This document shows positions 35,839 to 44,453 of a DNA stretch of 64,000 nucleotides, one piece after another (position 1 is the stretch's first letter; each line of letters starts with the position of its first letter). Below the pieces are notes generated by a model. It saw nothing but the letters and a program-made list of their open reading frames with translations. It was not told the origin of the DNA and searched no databases. Source of the DNA: Micavibrio sp. UBA6147 (GTDB lineage Bacteria > Pseudomonadota > Alphaproteobacteria > Micavibrionales > UBA1664); the NCBI GenBank assembly GCA_002423185.1, contig DIUX01000004.1, positions 186,001 to 250,000 on the forward strand. The letters are read 5' to 3'. The position numbers and the translations under genes are program-made.

Positions 35839-36618
35839 TTACGCGGCTTTTGCGAGGATGAGCGGGCGCATTCCCATGAGTGAATTGGCGATATAAAGGG
35901 CTTTGGCGCGGTGTAAATCTTCTTCCGTGAGGCTGGCTTCGATTAATGTGCCGTTCGCGATCAATTCGCCGCGCGTAATTCCGTCCATTACGCCATCATG
36001 CAAGGGCGGCGTGACAAGCCGCCCGTCTTGCGTACGCATGATGAGCGTGCCAATGGTTGCGCAGGTTACGGCGCCTTTGTTGTTCAACATGATAGCCTCG
36101 TCACAGTCTTGCTCGGCGGCCTCCATGCGCGCCAAAATAGCATCACCATAATTCAGCGATTTGATGAGGGAGAGCGCAGACCCTTCATTGCGCCGGATTG
36201 TGCGCGAAATAATGGTTTTTAGGGGGCTTTCAAAGGCGGATGTGTCGAGGGCGGAGGCCTGTATCACCATTATCGGGTTTTGGTCTTTTTCGGCGGGGGG
36301 GAGTAAGCCGCGCTTGGCTACACCGCGGCTGAGGGTGATGCGGATGACGGCTGAAGGCGCTAAGAAACCGTCATGGGTGAGGCATTGTTCAACGGCCTTG
36401 GTGATGTCTGTATCGGAATAGGGGACACGTACACCCAAAACGGCGGCGTGGCGGCGGAGGCGCATGAGGTGCTTATCGAGATTTTGAGGCGTGCCGCTAT
36501 CGGAGCGCAGGGTTGTAAACACGCCATCACCAAGTGTGAATCCGCGGTCGCTTGGGGATATAAACGGGGGGGCTTGTGGGGTGTCAGGCTGGATTATGCC
36601 GTTGATCCAAAAGGACAT
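35839..36618 (-). CDS. pabC: 4-amino-4-deoxychorismate lyase (aminotransferase class IV)
   Basis: The 259-residue PLP enzyme splits aminodeoxychorismate to p-aminobenzoate and pyruvate, for folate. It starts FWINGI, has SDRGFTLGDGVFTTLR, and the PLP-Lys context SLIKSLNYGDAILA near residue 152. Family members include branched-chain and D-amino acid transaminases, but the context with pabA and pabB favours PabC. Its start lies inside the end of pabA, with a 35-base overlap in another frame, so the three genes are tightly coupled. Confidence 0.87.
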   Translation of the reverse strand: MSFWINGIIQPDTPQAPPFISPSDRGFTLGDGVFTTLRSDSGTPQNLDKHLMRLRRHAAVLGVRVPYSDTDITKAVEQCLTHDGFLAPSAVIRITLSRGVAKRGLLPPAEKDQNPIMVIQASALDTSAFESPLKTIISRTIRRNEGSALSLIKSLNYGDAILARMEAAEQDCDEAIMLNNKGAVTCATIGTLIMRTQDGRLVTPPLHDGVMDGITRGELIANGTLIEASLTEEDLHRAKALYIANSLMGMRPLILAKAA

Positions 36619-37207
36619 TATGATCTCTGTCTGTTTCTATGCCATGAGTGTCGAAGAAATTTGCAAGCATCGTTAATCCATGTTCGGTGAGGCAAGATTC
36701 CGGATGGAATTGCAAGCCTATAACGGGGTGTGTTTTATGGGCGATGCCCATGATGATGTCGTCATCGGTGCGGGCTATGACCTCTAATTCGTTATTATTC
36801 GAGGGGATGGAGGCAACCAAGGAATGATAGCGTGTCGCCATAAACTGTGTCGGCACGTCCCTGAACACGGCATGGCCATTATGCGTTATGGGGGATGTTT
36901 TGCCATGCATCGGGGGGGTCGCGCGAATGGTTATGCCGCCATAGGCTTCGCTAATGGCTTGATGTCCAAGGCAAATGCCCAAAATGGGTATTTTATGTCC
37001 AAATTGTTGAATGCAGGCAGGCATGATTCCGGCGTTCTTAGGCTCACCCGGCCCGGGGGATAAAATGATGGCGCGGGGCGAGAGCATGTCAATCTCGTCG
37101 AGCGTTAAATCGTCATTACGCACAACATGGCGTTCAAGGCCGAGTAAACCGACATAGCGCGCCAGTGTGTAGACAAAAGAGTCATAATTATCAATGAGCA
37201 AGATCAT
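36584..37207 (-). CDS. pabA: Aminodeoxychorismate synthase glutaminase (class I amidotransferase)
   Basis: The 207-residue protein hydrolyses glutamine to feed ammonia to PabB. The oxyanion motif SPGPGEP, the nucleophile Cys in ILGICLGHQ near residue 78, and the catalytic His and Glu in GLQFHPES are present. Sequence alone cannot separate PabA from TrpG, and one subunit often serves both. The four-base overlap with pabB upstream and the overlap with pabC downstream support the folate role. The C-terminus is about 10-15 residues longer than usual, reaching into pabC. Confidence 0.9.
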   Translation of the reverse strand: MILLIDNYDSFVYTLARYVGLLGLERHVVRNDDLTLDEIDMLSPRAIILSPGPGEPKNAGIMPACIQQFGHKIPILGICLGHQAISEAYGGITIRATPPMHGKTSPITHNGHAVFRDVPTQFMATRYHSLVASIPSNNNELEVIARTDDDIIMGIAHKTHPVIGLQFHPESCLTEHGLTMLANFFDTHGIETDRDHNVLLDQRHNPA

Positions 37208-38697
37208 GGCTTTTCGCCGCCTCTTCTTTGGCGCTTGGCAGGGGGCTGCGCTGCGCTATAGGCTTCGAAGCTGGCCAATATGCCGGAGGCTTTGTCGAGC
37301 GTTTCTTGAAGCTCCGCCGCGGGGACGGAGTCTGCGACAATGCCGCCGCCAACATTGAAAACAATCTTGTCCATGTCATACAGAACGGTGCGGATGAGGA
37401 TGTTGCTGTCCATCGCACCGTCAAACCCGATATACCCGATTGACCCGCAATACGGGCCGCGGCGGAAGGGTTCCAATGTTTCGATGATGTGCATGGCGCG
37501 GGGTTTCGGGGCGCCGGTGATTGAGCCGCCGGGGAAGCAATCGCGGAGCAAGTCGGTGGCGCAGCGGTCGCCGCGCAATGTGCCGGATACAACCGACACA
37601 AGGTGGTGTACGTTTGAATAGCTTTCCAGCCTGTTCAGGGCGTCAACACGGACGCTCGGGTCTGTACAGTTTTTGGCGAGGTCATTGCGGAGCAAGTCAA
37701 CAATCATGATGTTTTCCGCGCGGTCTTTTTCACTGTTCAATAAATCTTGTGCCGCTTTTTTGTCTTTGTCCGGCTGTACGTGCCTTGGGGCGGTGCCCTT
37801 GATCGGTCTTGTCTCGACGAGGCCGTCCCGCAGCGATAAAAATCGTTCCGGTGAGGCTGATCCGATCTGAATATTGCCGAGCTGCATAAAGGCGGCAAAG
37901 GGGGCGGGGCTCGTGAGCCTTAATGTTTGATAGTGATGAAAGGCGTTGAAATTGCTTGGTCTTTTTGTTTGGAACCGTCTGGTCAAATTTGTTTGGAAGA
38001 TGTCGCCGGCATAGATATGGTCGATCACTTTTTTGAGGTCAGCCAAATATTTTTGACGCGTACGGTCTTGCTTCCATTTGACTGTTTGGGGACGTACGGT
38101 CGGGGGCGTGTTTTCGGTGCGCGGGCGTTTGGTCATCGCCGTGAAGCGGGCTTTGGCCTCGGCGGCGGTTGTGGCAAAAATGACGGCTTGCGCTTTTTGT
38201 TCTTGGTGGTCAAAGCCGATAACATTGGTGTACAGGCCGATGGCCATGTCGGGAAAAGACAAATCATGACGGGAGCGGACGGGAATTTTTTCCAGCCGCC
38301 GACCAAGATCATAGCCAAAAAGGCCAGCCATTCCGCCGTAAAACGGCATGTCATATCCTTGCGGCCTCTGGAAATGTTCTTTGTGGTGGCGCAGGCGTTC
38401 TTTGGCGATGTCAAAGGGGTTGGCGGCGCTGGCACGTCTTTCGCCTACGGCTGTGATGGTAAAGCTGTTGCCTTCATAGGTTTCGATTGTTTCGATGGGG
38501 AAGGCTGCGATAAAGCTGTAACGCCCCAAGGGGACTCGGTTTGCTGGATGTGTTGATGCGGGATTATCGGTTGTGCTGTGCGCTGTGTCAGGGCGGGCGC
38601 TGTCGAAAAAAACTGCATAGGGGTCATGCGCAACGCAAGAAAACAAGTCTTGCGGCGCTTGCGGTGTGTATTTAATCGTAAAAACAAAGGCCTGCAT
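37204..38697 (-). CDS. pabB: Aminodeoxychorismate synthase component I
   Basis: The 497-residue chorismate-binding enzyme makes 4-amino-4-deoxychorismate with PabA. Key motifs are IGSASPERFL, ETRPIKGTAPR and PGGSITGAPKPRAM. The Lys in PIKGT marks PabB rather than anthranilate synthase TrpE (PIAGT), because this Lys forms the covalent intermediate. It leads a three-gene operon, pabB-pabA-pabC. Length is normal and no regulatory leader is evident upstream; the 105 bases between it and the DinG-like gene show nothing. Confidence 0.93.
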   Translation of the reverse strand: MQAFVFTIKYTPQAPQDLFSCVAHDPYAVFFDSARPDTAHSTTDNPASTHPANRVPLGRYSFIAAFPIETIETYEGNSFTITAVGERRASAANPFDIAKERLRHHKEHFQRPQGYDMPFYGGMAGLFGYDLGRRLEKIPVRSRHDLSFPDMAIGLYTNVIGFDHQEQKAQAVIFATTAAEAKARFTAMTKRPRTENTPPTVRPQTVKWKQDRTRQKYLADLKKVIDHIYAGDIFQTNLTRRFQTKRPSNFNAFHHYQTLRLTSPAPFAAFMQLGNIQIGSASPERFLSLRDGLVETRPIKGTAPRHVQPDKDKKAAQDLLNSEKDRAENIMIVDLLRNDLAKNCTDPSVRVDALNRLESYSNVHHLVSVVSGTLRGDRCATDLLRDCFPGGSITGAPKPRAMHIIETLEPFRRGPYCGSIGYIGFDGAMDSNILIRTVLYDMDKIVFNVGGGIVADSVPAAELQETLDKASGILASFEAYSAAQPPAKRQRRGGEKP

Positions 38698-38802
38698 TGG
38701 TGTTTGCGGCTTTCCCCGTATTTTTTACCTGTCCCTTTGGATAGTCTAGGTTAGTTTGAAGCGCCAAGCAAGCGCCTCGCCGCCGCACAGATGAAGGCGG
38801 GC

Positions 38803-41721
38803 TTACAGGAAAGTGTTGATGGTCTTGATGGCATCGTGGAGCGAGCATTTGACGATCTCTGCGCCCTCTGGGAAGGCGTCGTAGAGGCGGCTGGGCAAGG
38901 CGTTGTCCAGCATGACAAAAACGCCTTTGTCGGTTTCGGAGCGGATAAGCCTGCCATAGGCTTGCTTGAGCTTCAGGCGGGTGAGGGCTTCGTCATAGCT
39001 TCGCCCGCCGAAATGGTCGCGGCGTTGGCGGTGAAGAATGGTCGGGCGCGGCCATGGCACGCGGTCAAACACCAACAAACGCAAGGAATGTCCCGGCACA
39101 TCAACCCCGTCGCGCACGGCGTCCGTCCCGAGCAGGCAGCTATGCTCATCCTCACGGAAAATATCAACCAATGTGCCGATATCAATGTCGTCAACATGCT
39201 GGGCGTAAAGGGGAATGTCGTTCTCGCCCAGCGCGGCGTGAATGTGGTCATACACGAATTTCATGCGTTGAACGGCTGTGAAAATGCCCAATCCGCCGCC
39301 GCCAGAGGCCTTGAATAACTCGCGAAACGCGGTTGCGACTTGCGGCCCGTTATTCTTGGGAATGTCGTTGATGACAAGGATGCGTGTTTGGGCGGCATAG
39401 TCATAGGGGGATGGAATGCTCAGGCGCATAGGCTGTGCTTCCCCCGCGAAATAGGCGGCGCCGGTGCGTTTGTCGGCATAGCTCCAGTCTTTGCTGTTGG
39501 CGTCGTTTGCGCCTGATGTGTTCGCAGATTGCGCGCCCTTGCTCACGTCGCGTAAGGTTGCGGAGGTGATGGCAATGCCATGGGCGTGGGGTTTCATGCT
39601 CTCGGCAAAGGGGCGCATCGGGTCGATATAGTGGCGGAACATGCCGACATCATGGTCGCGCCCGTCCATACGGCTCAATTCAAACCAATCGGCAAAGGCG
39701 GAGGGGGCGGCTTCTGTGCCGCCATAAAGTGTTGGCTGTGCTTGAGCTTGAGCGGGAGAGATGAGCAAGTCCAGCATCCCGATCCATGCACCGATATGCA
39801 GGTCACTCTTGCGGACAAGGCTGCGGATGGCGGCGTCAATGCGTTTGCGGGTTTCTTTTTCGAGATAGGCGGCGTTTTCGTCAATAATTTTGATGAAGGA
39901 TTTGGCGAGCAGCTTCATAGGCTTTTGAAGCTGGAGCATTGTTTTTTTAAGGTCTACGGCGGCCTGCGTGATGTCGGGCGAGAGTGGGAAAATATCGGTT
40001 TCCAAGGAATAAAATCCGTGTGAAGCGCCGCTGCGTGCCAGTATCTGTTGTCTGATCTTGGACAAGAAGACTTCCGTAGGGCCGGAGGGAAGGCCGTCAA
40101 TCAGGCGTTTTTGCCATGAAGGGGCGGGGAGTTGTCTGGCGGCGGACAAAATATCGTGCATATAGCCTTCGGCGTCTTCTTGGCCGGATATGAGGTCTTC
40201 AAGGCGTTTTTGCAGGCCTTTGGCGCGGCCTGTGCGCTTGCCGGACGTTTCGGGGCCGAGAATCCAGCGGCGCAGTTCGGCGGCCTCAAACCCCGTCAGA
40301 TGGGCGCCATAGGCGCTGTCTGCCGCATCAAAAAGATGGTGGCCTTCATCAAAGACATAGCGTAGCGGGAGGTCTTCCTCCGCCCCCGCAATGGCGGTTT
40401 GAATCATCACAAGCGCATGGTTGGCGACAACGATTTTGGCGCGTTTGGAACGCCGAACGGTGCGCTCGACAAAGCATTTGTGATAGTGGTCGCAGGCCGA
40501 GTAAATACACTCACCGCGCTGGTCATTCAGGCCATAGGTGTTTTGATAGCCCAGAATAAGCCCTAACCAGCCGGGGAAATCATTGCCCGTCATGTCGCCA
40601 TCGCGGGTTGCCGCCGCCCATCGCGCCATAAGCCCCGCCGCCACAACAACGCGGTCGGAGCGGGCAAGGGCGGAGGCCGCGACCATTTCCTCGAGATTCA
40701 GGAGGCATAGGTAATTCTCGCGGCCTTTGCGGATGACGGCTTTGCGGCTGCGTTCCTCATCATCGGGATAGAGGATGCGCATTTCCTGATCCATCTGGCG
40801 TTGCAGATTGCGGGTATAGGTTGAAATCCAGATGGATTGGTCGTTGCGTTCCGCCCATAATTTTGCGGGGGCGAGATAGCCGAGTGTTTTGCCGACCCCC
40901 GTTCCCGCCTCGGCGGTCAGGACATTGCAATCATCCATATCAAGCCGCGGGGCAAAGATTCCGGACAGTGCGCGGCTGTACGTTTCTTGCGCTGGTCGTT
41001 GTGTCGCGGTTTGTCCGTTCTGGACTTTTCCTTGGACAAGATCTTTGAGCGCCGATGCGGCCTCGTCGGCGCTGATCGAATGGTGCTGGGATGGCGGTTT
41101 TGGCGCTTCTTCCGACCATTCCGGTAAATCTTTCCAGATGTTCATATCTTGTTTGTTGATGGTCGGAATGTCCGGATTGTACTTTTCCCCGAGGGCGGAG
41201 AATACGAACGGAGTCCACGGCCATCCTTGCCCTTGGCGCCCCATCGCGCCGGCAATGGCGAGGCAGGTTTTACGGTCGCGTTCCGGCAGGGTGGACAAAG
41301 CGTGGAGGAGTTCGCGGGTGATGGCGGCAAGACTGATGGCTTCGTCTTCCAAATCGGCGGGAACGGGGAGGCGTAGGGCGCGGCACAGGCCGGACACGGT
41401 GGGGGCGCAAAACTGCGCCGGAAAAACAAAGGCGTATAATTCGAGAACGTCAAAGGCCGGATAGGTTTTAAGGCCGAGGAGTTTGGCGGTTCTTGGCGCT
41501 AAGACCGTCATGATGGGGATTTTATCATTCAAAACGAGAGGGGCTGTCCGATTAATCGGCCAATCGAGAATCTCGCCCTCCGGCGTCATGGCGCAGGCGG
41601 TTGCTCCGCGAATGGCGACAAGGACGGCCTCCGGAATCGCGAGCATCGGCGGCACAGCGGGCGGCGCGCTGTCTGTGGCCTTTGGCAGGGGCGGTTTCGG
41701 GGCATTATTATTTGCAGTCAT
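38803..41721 (-). CDS. dinG: DinG-type ATP-dependent DNA helicase
   Basis: The 972-residue protein is an XPD/DinG superfamily 2 helicase. After an N-terminal ~270-residue domain with a 'VRGATACAMTPEGEILDWP' type start, the core begins. Walker A is EAGTGVGKTLGY near 345. The Fe-S cluster cysteines appear in NYLCLLN and GECIYSACDHYHKC. DEGHH is the DEAH-type box, and QAYGRLIRS is motif VI. Alphaproteobacterial DinG proteins share this long form. Likely role: unwinding of forks and R-loops. The frame is open for 66 codons upstream to a TTG, but I place the start at ATG 41721 because the region upstream is a divergent control region; the ribosome site is weak. Confidence 0.88.
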   Translation of the reverse strand: MTANNNAPKPPLPKATDSAPPAVPPMLAIPEAVLVAIRGATACAMTPEGEILDWPINRTAPLVLNDKIPIMTVLAPRTAKLLGLKTYPAFDVLELYAFVFPAQFCAPTVSGLCRALRLPVPADLEDEAISLAAITRELLHALSTLPERDRKTCLAIAGAMGRQGQGWPWTPFVFSALGEKYNPDIPTINKQDMNIWKDLPEWSEEAPKPPSQHHSISADEAASALKDLVQGKVQNGQTATQRPAQETYSRALSGIFAPRLDMDDCNVLTAEAGTGVGKTLGYLAPAKLWAERNDQSIWISTYTRNLQRQMDQEMRILYPDDEERSRKAVIRKGRENYLCLLNLEEMVAASALARSDRVVVAAGLMARWAAATRDGDMTGNDFPGWLGLILGYQNTYGLNDQRGECIYSACDHYHKCFVERTVRRSKRAKIVVANHALVMIQTAIAGAEEDLPLRYVFDEGHHLFDAADSAYGAHLTGFEAAELRRWILGPETSGKRTGRAKGLQKRLEDLISGQEDAEGYMHDILSAARQLPAPSWQKRLIDGLPSGPTEVFLSKIRQQILARSGASHGFYSLETDIFPLSPDITQAAVDLKKTMLQLQKPMKLLAKSFIKIIDENAAYLEKETRKRIDAAIRSLVRKSDLHIGAWIGMLDLLISPAQAQAQPTLYGGTEAAPSAFADWFELSRMDGRDHDVGMFRHYIDPMRPFAESMKPHAHGIAITSATLRDVSKGAQSANTSGANDANSKDWSYADKRTGAAYFAGEAQPMRLSIPSPYDYAAQTRILVINDIPKNNGPQVATAFRELFKASGGGGLGIFTAVQRMKFVYDHIHAALGENDIPLYAQHVDDIDIGTLVDIFREDEHSCLLGTDAVRDGVDVPGHSLRLLVFDRVPWPRPTILHRQRRDHFGGRSYDEALTRLKLKQAYGRLIRSETDKGVFVMLDNALPSRLYDAFPEGAEIVKCSLHDAIKTINTFL

Positions 41722-41846
41722 CGGCGTACTATGCCACAGCTTATGATACGGAGAATAAAAAACTTCGCCTAAGGGCAAAGTTATGCCCGAAAAACCTTCA
41801 TTGCGTGTTGTTCGAGGGCGCAAGGAAGGGGCGGACATAAAATAAA

Positions 41847-41876
41847 TTGACTTGTAGCATGATTTTATTTTATGCC
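41847..41876 (+). promoter_or_regulatory. Possible sigma-70 promoter of the 113-residue gene
   Basis: TTGACT followed by 18 bases and TATGCC, 44 bases upstream of the ATG. Both hexamers deviate from consensus. Confidence 0.35.
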
Positions 41877-41919
41877 TGTGGGGCAGAGCCAATGATGGCG
41901 TCATTATAAGGATATTCAA

Positions 41920-42261
41920 ATGAAACTGACTGTGCCTTTGACTTTGAAGCGTATGTTTAATGGATTATCACTCGCGACCGAAGGAAGCTGGAGCCTTGAT
42001 GCCAAAACCGAAAAAGGGATGAAAGAGCGCGGCTGGACGTTTACTTATTTGGGACAGACGGATGAGAATGGCAAAACATATTACCCGTTGAGCTTTGCAA
42101 CCATGTATTCGCCCGTACCTTACCACGCCGCAATGACTGCCAAAAAAGGCGAGCGTGGCGAGCACGGAGTTGGCAGTGATGAATGGTACCGCGACCTTGT
42201 CGCCGTCAAACAAATCAAGGCAGAAGAATTACCGCGCTGGATTCGCCGCAAATTGGGATAG
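41920..42261 (+). CDS. Small unknown protein (113 aa)
   Basis: No family recognised. It is a soluble mixed protein with a likely beta-hairpin core (WTFTYLGQTDENGKTYYPLSF) and a basic end (PRWIRRKLG). No signal peptide or membrane segment. The ATG follows TAAGGA at eight bases. It has its own terminator and a possible promoter, so it is transcribed alone, divergent from the DinG-like gene. Confidence 0.6.
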   Translation: MKLTVPLTLKRMFNGLSLATEGSWSLDAKTEKGMKERGWTFTYLGQTDENGKTYYPLSFATMYSPVPYHAAMTAKKGERGEHGVGSDEWYRDLVAVKQIKAEELPRWIRRKLG

Positions 42262-42289
42262 TGGCGCACTGAATGCGATGCGATGTAAG

Positions 42290-42320
42290 AGCCAGCCTGT
42301 ATTGTCGGGCTGGCTTTTTT
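42290..42320 (+). terminator. Terminator of the 113-residue gene
   Basis: AGCCAGCC and GGCTGGCT form an 8-bp stem with a T run after it. Confidence 0.88.
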
Positions 42321-42399
42321 ATTGCTGTGGGGCGGGTTTCATGCTTTGCTTGGGGCTGATTTCAATCAAATATTCAACCAAGCATAAGGCCGCAAAACG

Positions 42400-42888
42400 G
42401 TGACAAAAAACCCCGATATTCATGTCATAAAAACTGAGAGCCTCTATCACTACGCTCTGTGCGTGGCGATCCGGCACAGCGTGTTTGTCGGGGAGCAGCA
42501 ATGCCCCGTGGCGGAGGAATATGACGCGCTGGAGGATTCATGCCGCCATTATGTGGCGTTTATTGGGGGCGAGGCGGTTGGAACGGCGCGGTGGCGGCCG
42601 TATCATGGCAATGCCAAAATCGAACGCGTCGCGGTTTTAAAACAAGCGCGCGGTAGCGGGGTTGCGCGGGCGTTGATGGAAAAGCTTATGCGCGATATTG
42701 AGGGCGATTCCGGCGAGGATTCTGGCAACAATTTTGACGACGATTCTGGCGTATTTGCCGCGATGGTTTTGAGTGCGCAGGATCACGCCATTCCGTTTTA
42801 CGGCCGGCTTGGTTTTGTCGCCGAGAGGGACGGATATCTTGAGGCAGGGATTCCGCACCACATGATGCGAAAAATTATAGAAAATTGA
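42400..42888 (+). CDS. GNAT-family N-acetyltransferase
   Basis: A 162-residue acetyltransferase. The acetyl-CoA-binding motif A is RVAVLKQARGSGVARALM near residue 70-88, and motif B ends in HAIPFYGRLGFVAERDGYLEAGIPHHMM, the pattern of the ElaA/YjcF-type GNAT proteins. An acidic Gly/Asp/Ser insert (about 95-112) interrupts the fold between them. The start is a GTG ten bases after AAGG. The LysE gene follows after 10 bases, so the two are probably one transcript. Acceptor substrate unknown. Confidence 0.85.
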   Translation: MTKNPDIHVIKTESLYHYALCVAIRHSVFVGEQQCPVAEEYDALEDSCRHYVAFIGGEAVGTARWRPYHGNAKIERVAVLKQARGSGVARALMEKLMRDIEGDSGEDSGNNFDDDSGVFAAMVLSAQDHAIPFYGRLGFVAERDGYLEAGIPHHMMRKIIEN

Positions 42889-42898
42889 AGGCTGTATT

Positions 42899-43558
42899 AT
42901 GGATTATTTATTTTCCGGATTAACTGTCGCGGCGCTGGTTTTGGTGGCGGCAATGTCGCCGGGGCCGGATTTTTTGATCGTGATTCGCCATGCGCTCGCC
43001 AAAGGAAGACGCGCCGGAATTTATACGGCATGGGGAATTGCGGCCGGAATCTTCGTGCATGTGGGATATGCGATGGTCGGATTAAGTGTTTTGATTGCGC
43101 AATCCGAGTTTGCCTTTAATGCCGTGAAATGGCTCGGTGCGGCATACCTGCTTTATATGGGCGTGATGGCGCTGCGTTCCAAGGGCTGGTCGATTGATGA
43201 TGTGGGCGCAGAGGCGGAAAACAGCCATTTGAGCCGCGCTAAAAGCGGGCGCACGATGTTTTTGCGCGGGTTTATCACCAATGTTTTGAACCCTAAGGCA
43301 ACGCTGTTTTTTCTGGCGCTGTTTACACAGGTGATTGACCCCGCAACGCCGCGATTGGTGCAGTTCGGCTATGGCGTGATTTGCGTGTCAACGGCGGGGC
43401 TGTGGTTTACGTTTGTGTCTTACGCCCTGACCCAGCGGCGGGTGCGTGGGTATTTTACGCGGGCATCGGTGTGGATTGACCGCATCACGGGAGTCGGGTT
43501 TATCGCGCTGGCGGTGAAATTGGCGCTGAGCAAGGCTGTGGAACGGATTCCGGCGTGA
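42899..43558 (+). CDS. LysE/RhtB-family amino-acid exporter
   Basis: A 219-residue inner-membrane protein with about six transmembrane segments. The N-terminus MSPGPDFLIVIRHAL near residue 20 and the GFITNVLNPKATLFFLALF segment near 125 are the hallmarks of the family. It exports amino acids or related metabolites; the substrate is not readable. It is directly downstream of the GNAT gene, perhaps as a modify-and-export pair. Confidence 0.9.
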   Translation: MDYLFSGLTVAALVLVAAMSPGPDFLIVIRHALAKGRRAGIYTAWGIAAGIFVHVGYAMVGLSVLIAQSEFAFNAVKWLGAAYLLYMGVMALRSKGWSIDDVGAEAENSHLSRAKSGRTMFLRGFITNVLNPKATLFFLALFTQVIDPATPRLVQFGYGVICVSTAGLWFTFVSYALTQRRVRGYFTRASVWIDRITGVGFIALAVKLALSKAVERIPA

Positions 43559-43580
43559 CGCTAGCGTGTCGCTTTAGCGC

Positions 43581-44360
43581 TTAGCGGGCGATCAGGACTT
43601 GGTAGAAATGATAGGTTCCCGTAGCGGGGGAGCTGTCGCCCTGAATGCAATAGGCCTCTTGCCCGCGGTAAGCGACTTCCGTGGGTCTTATTTGGGTGGC
43701 ATAGGTGAATGTGCCGGCAAATTTCGTGAAGCTCATGGATGTGTTGTCTTTTGACGGTGTCGTTGTGGCATCGCCGAGATTAAGCGCTTGGTTAATGGCA
43801 ATGCAGAGTTCCCTTGTAATATACGGCAAAAACATGACCAGTTCCGAGCATTTGGGGCGATCGGCCACCGGCCAAGCGCTGCAATTATCGTCTGTCGGTG
43901 TGCCGATGTTAAAGACCTCGCTTGCGCCGGTAAACAGCCACGCACCGGAATCTGCAGTCGTTATGTTGGCGGGATCCAGCCATTCTTTTTTGGGTTTTTT
44001 GTAATAGGCGCCGCCGCCGGCGGGGTTGAATACCTCGGCGGTCGGATTGGTGCCGTATGTGCCATAGGCCACGTCAAGGTCGGCATGGGCGAAACGGATG
44101 TCGGACTCGCTGAGGCCGTTGGCGCGCATCATGTCGACGGCGCGGCGAACGTCTTGTGCATAGCGGATGATTTCGGTGGCCTGCATCTTCAGGCGCTCTG
44201 GCTCTGCCGTTTCCGACACCGTGCCTTGTGTGCGCATGACGGAAAAACTCAGCGCCCCGAACAGCACAACGCCGAGCAAGATGATGAACAGCACATTACC
44301 GGATTGGCGCGCGTCTTGATCCAAGGATGCATGTAGGGGCAAAGATTTTAAATATTTCAT
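43581..44360 (-). CDS. Pilin-like single-span surface protein (259 aa)
   Basis: Family not firmly recognised. A short basic N-terminus ends in RQSGNVLFIILLGVVLFGALSFSVM, a hydrophobic helix near residues 18-45. It is followed by a long helix (ETAEPERLKMQATEIIRYAQDVRRAVDMM) and a large extracellular-type domain containing several Cys (DDNCSAWPVADRPKCSEL, ELCIAINQ, EAYCIQG). This is the shape of a type IV pilin or pseudopilin, but the conserved Glu at position 5 after the cleavage Gly is missing, so processing and assembly are uncertain. The start is the ATG of MKYLKS; the open frame extends 17 codons farther without support. It is convergent with the LysE gene. Confidence 0.55.
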   Translation of the reverse strand: MKYLKSLPLHASLDQDARQSGNVLFIILLGVVLFGALSFSVMRTQGTVSETAEPERLKMQATEIIRYAQDVRRAVDMMRANGLSESDIRFAHADLDVAYGTYGTNPTAEVFNPAGGGAYYKKPKKEWLDPANITTADSGAWLFTGASEVFNIGTPTDDNCSAWPVADRPKCSELVMFLPYITRELCIAINQALNLGDATTTPSKDNTSMSFTKFAGTFTYATQIRPTEVAYRGQEAYCIQGDSSPATGTYHFYQVLIAR

Positions 44361-44453
44361 GGTATTATGGTTAATTCTTGATTGCTCTGAGCCTGAAATT
44401 TCATTATACATCTATTTTGATTAAAAAATACCTTAGAAATGGATGGCATAAAA

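Noticed and set aside
41722..41919. 66-codon N-terminal extension of the DinG-like gene
   Set aside because: It starts at TTG and would cover the control region of the divergent gene; no ribosome site.
43559..43580. Repeated TAGCG words after the LysE gene as a terminator
   Set aside because: They do not make a clean stem and have no T run.
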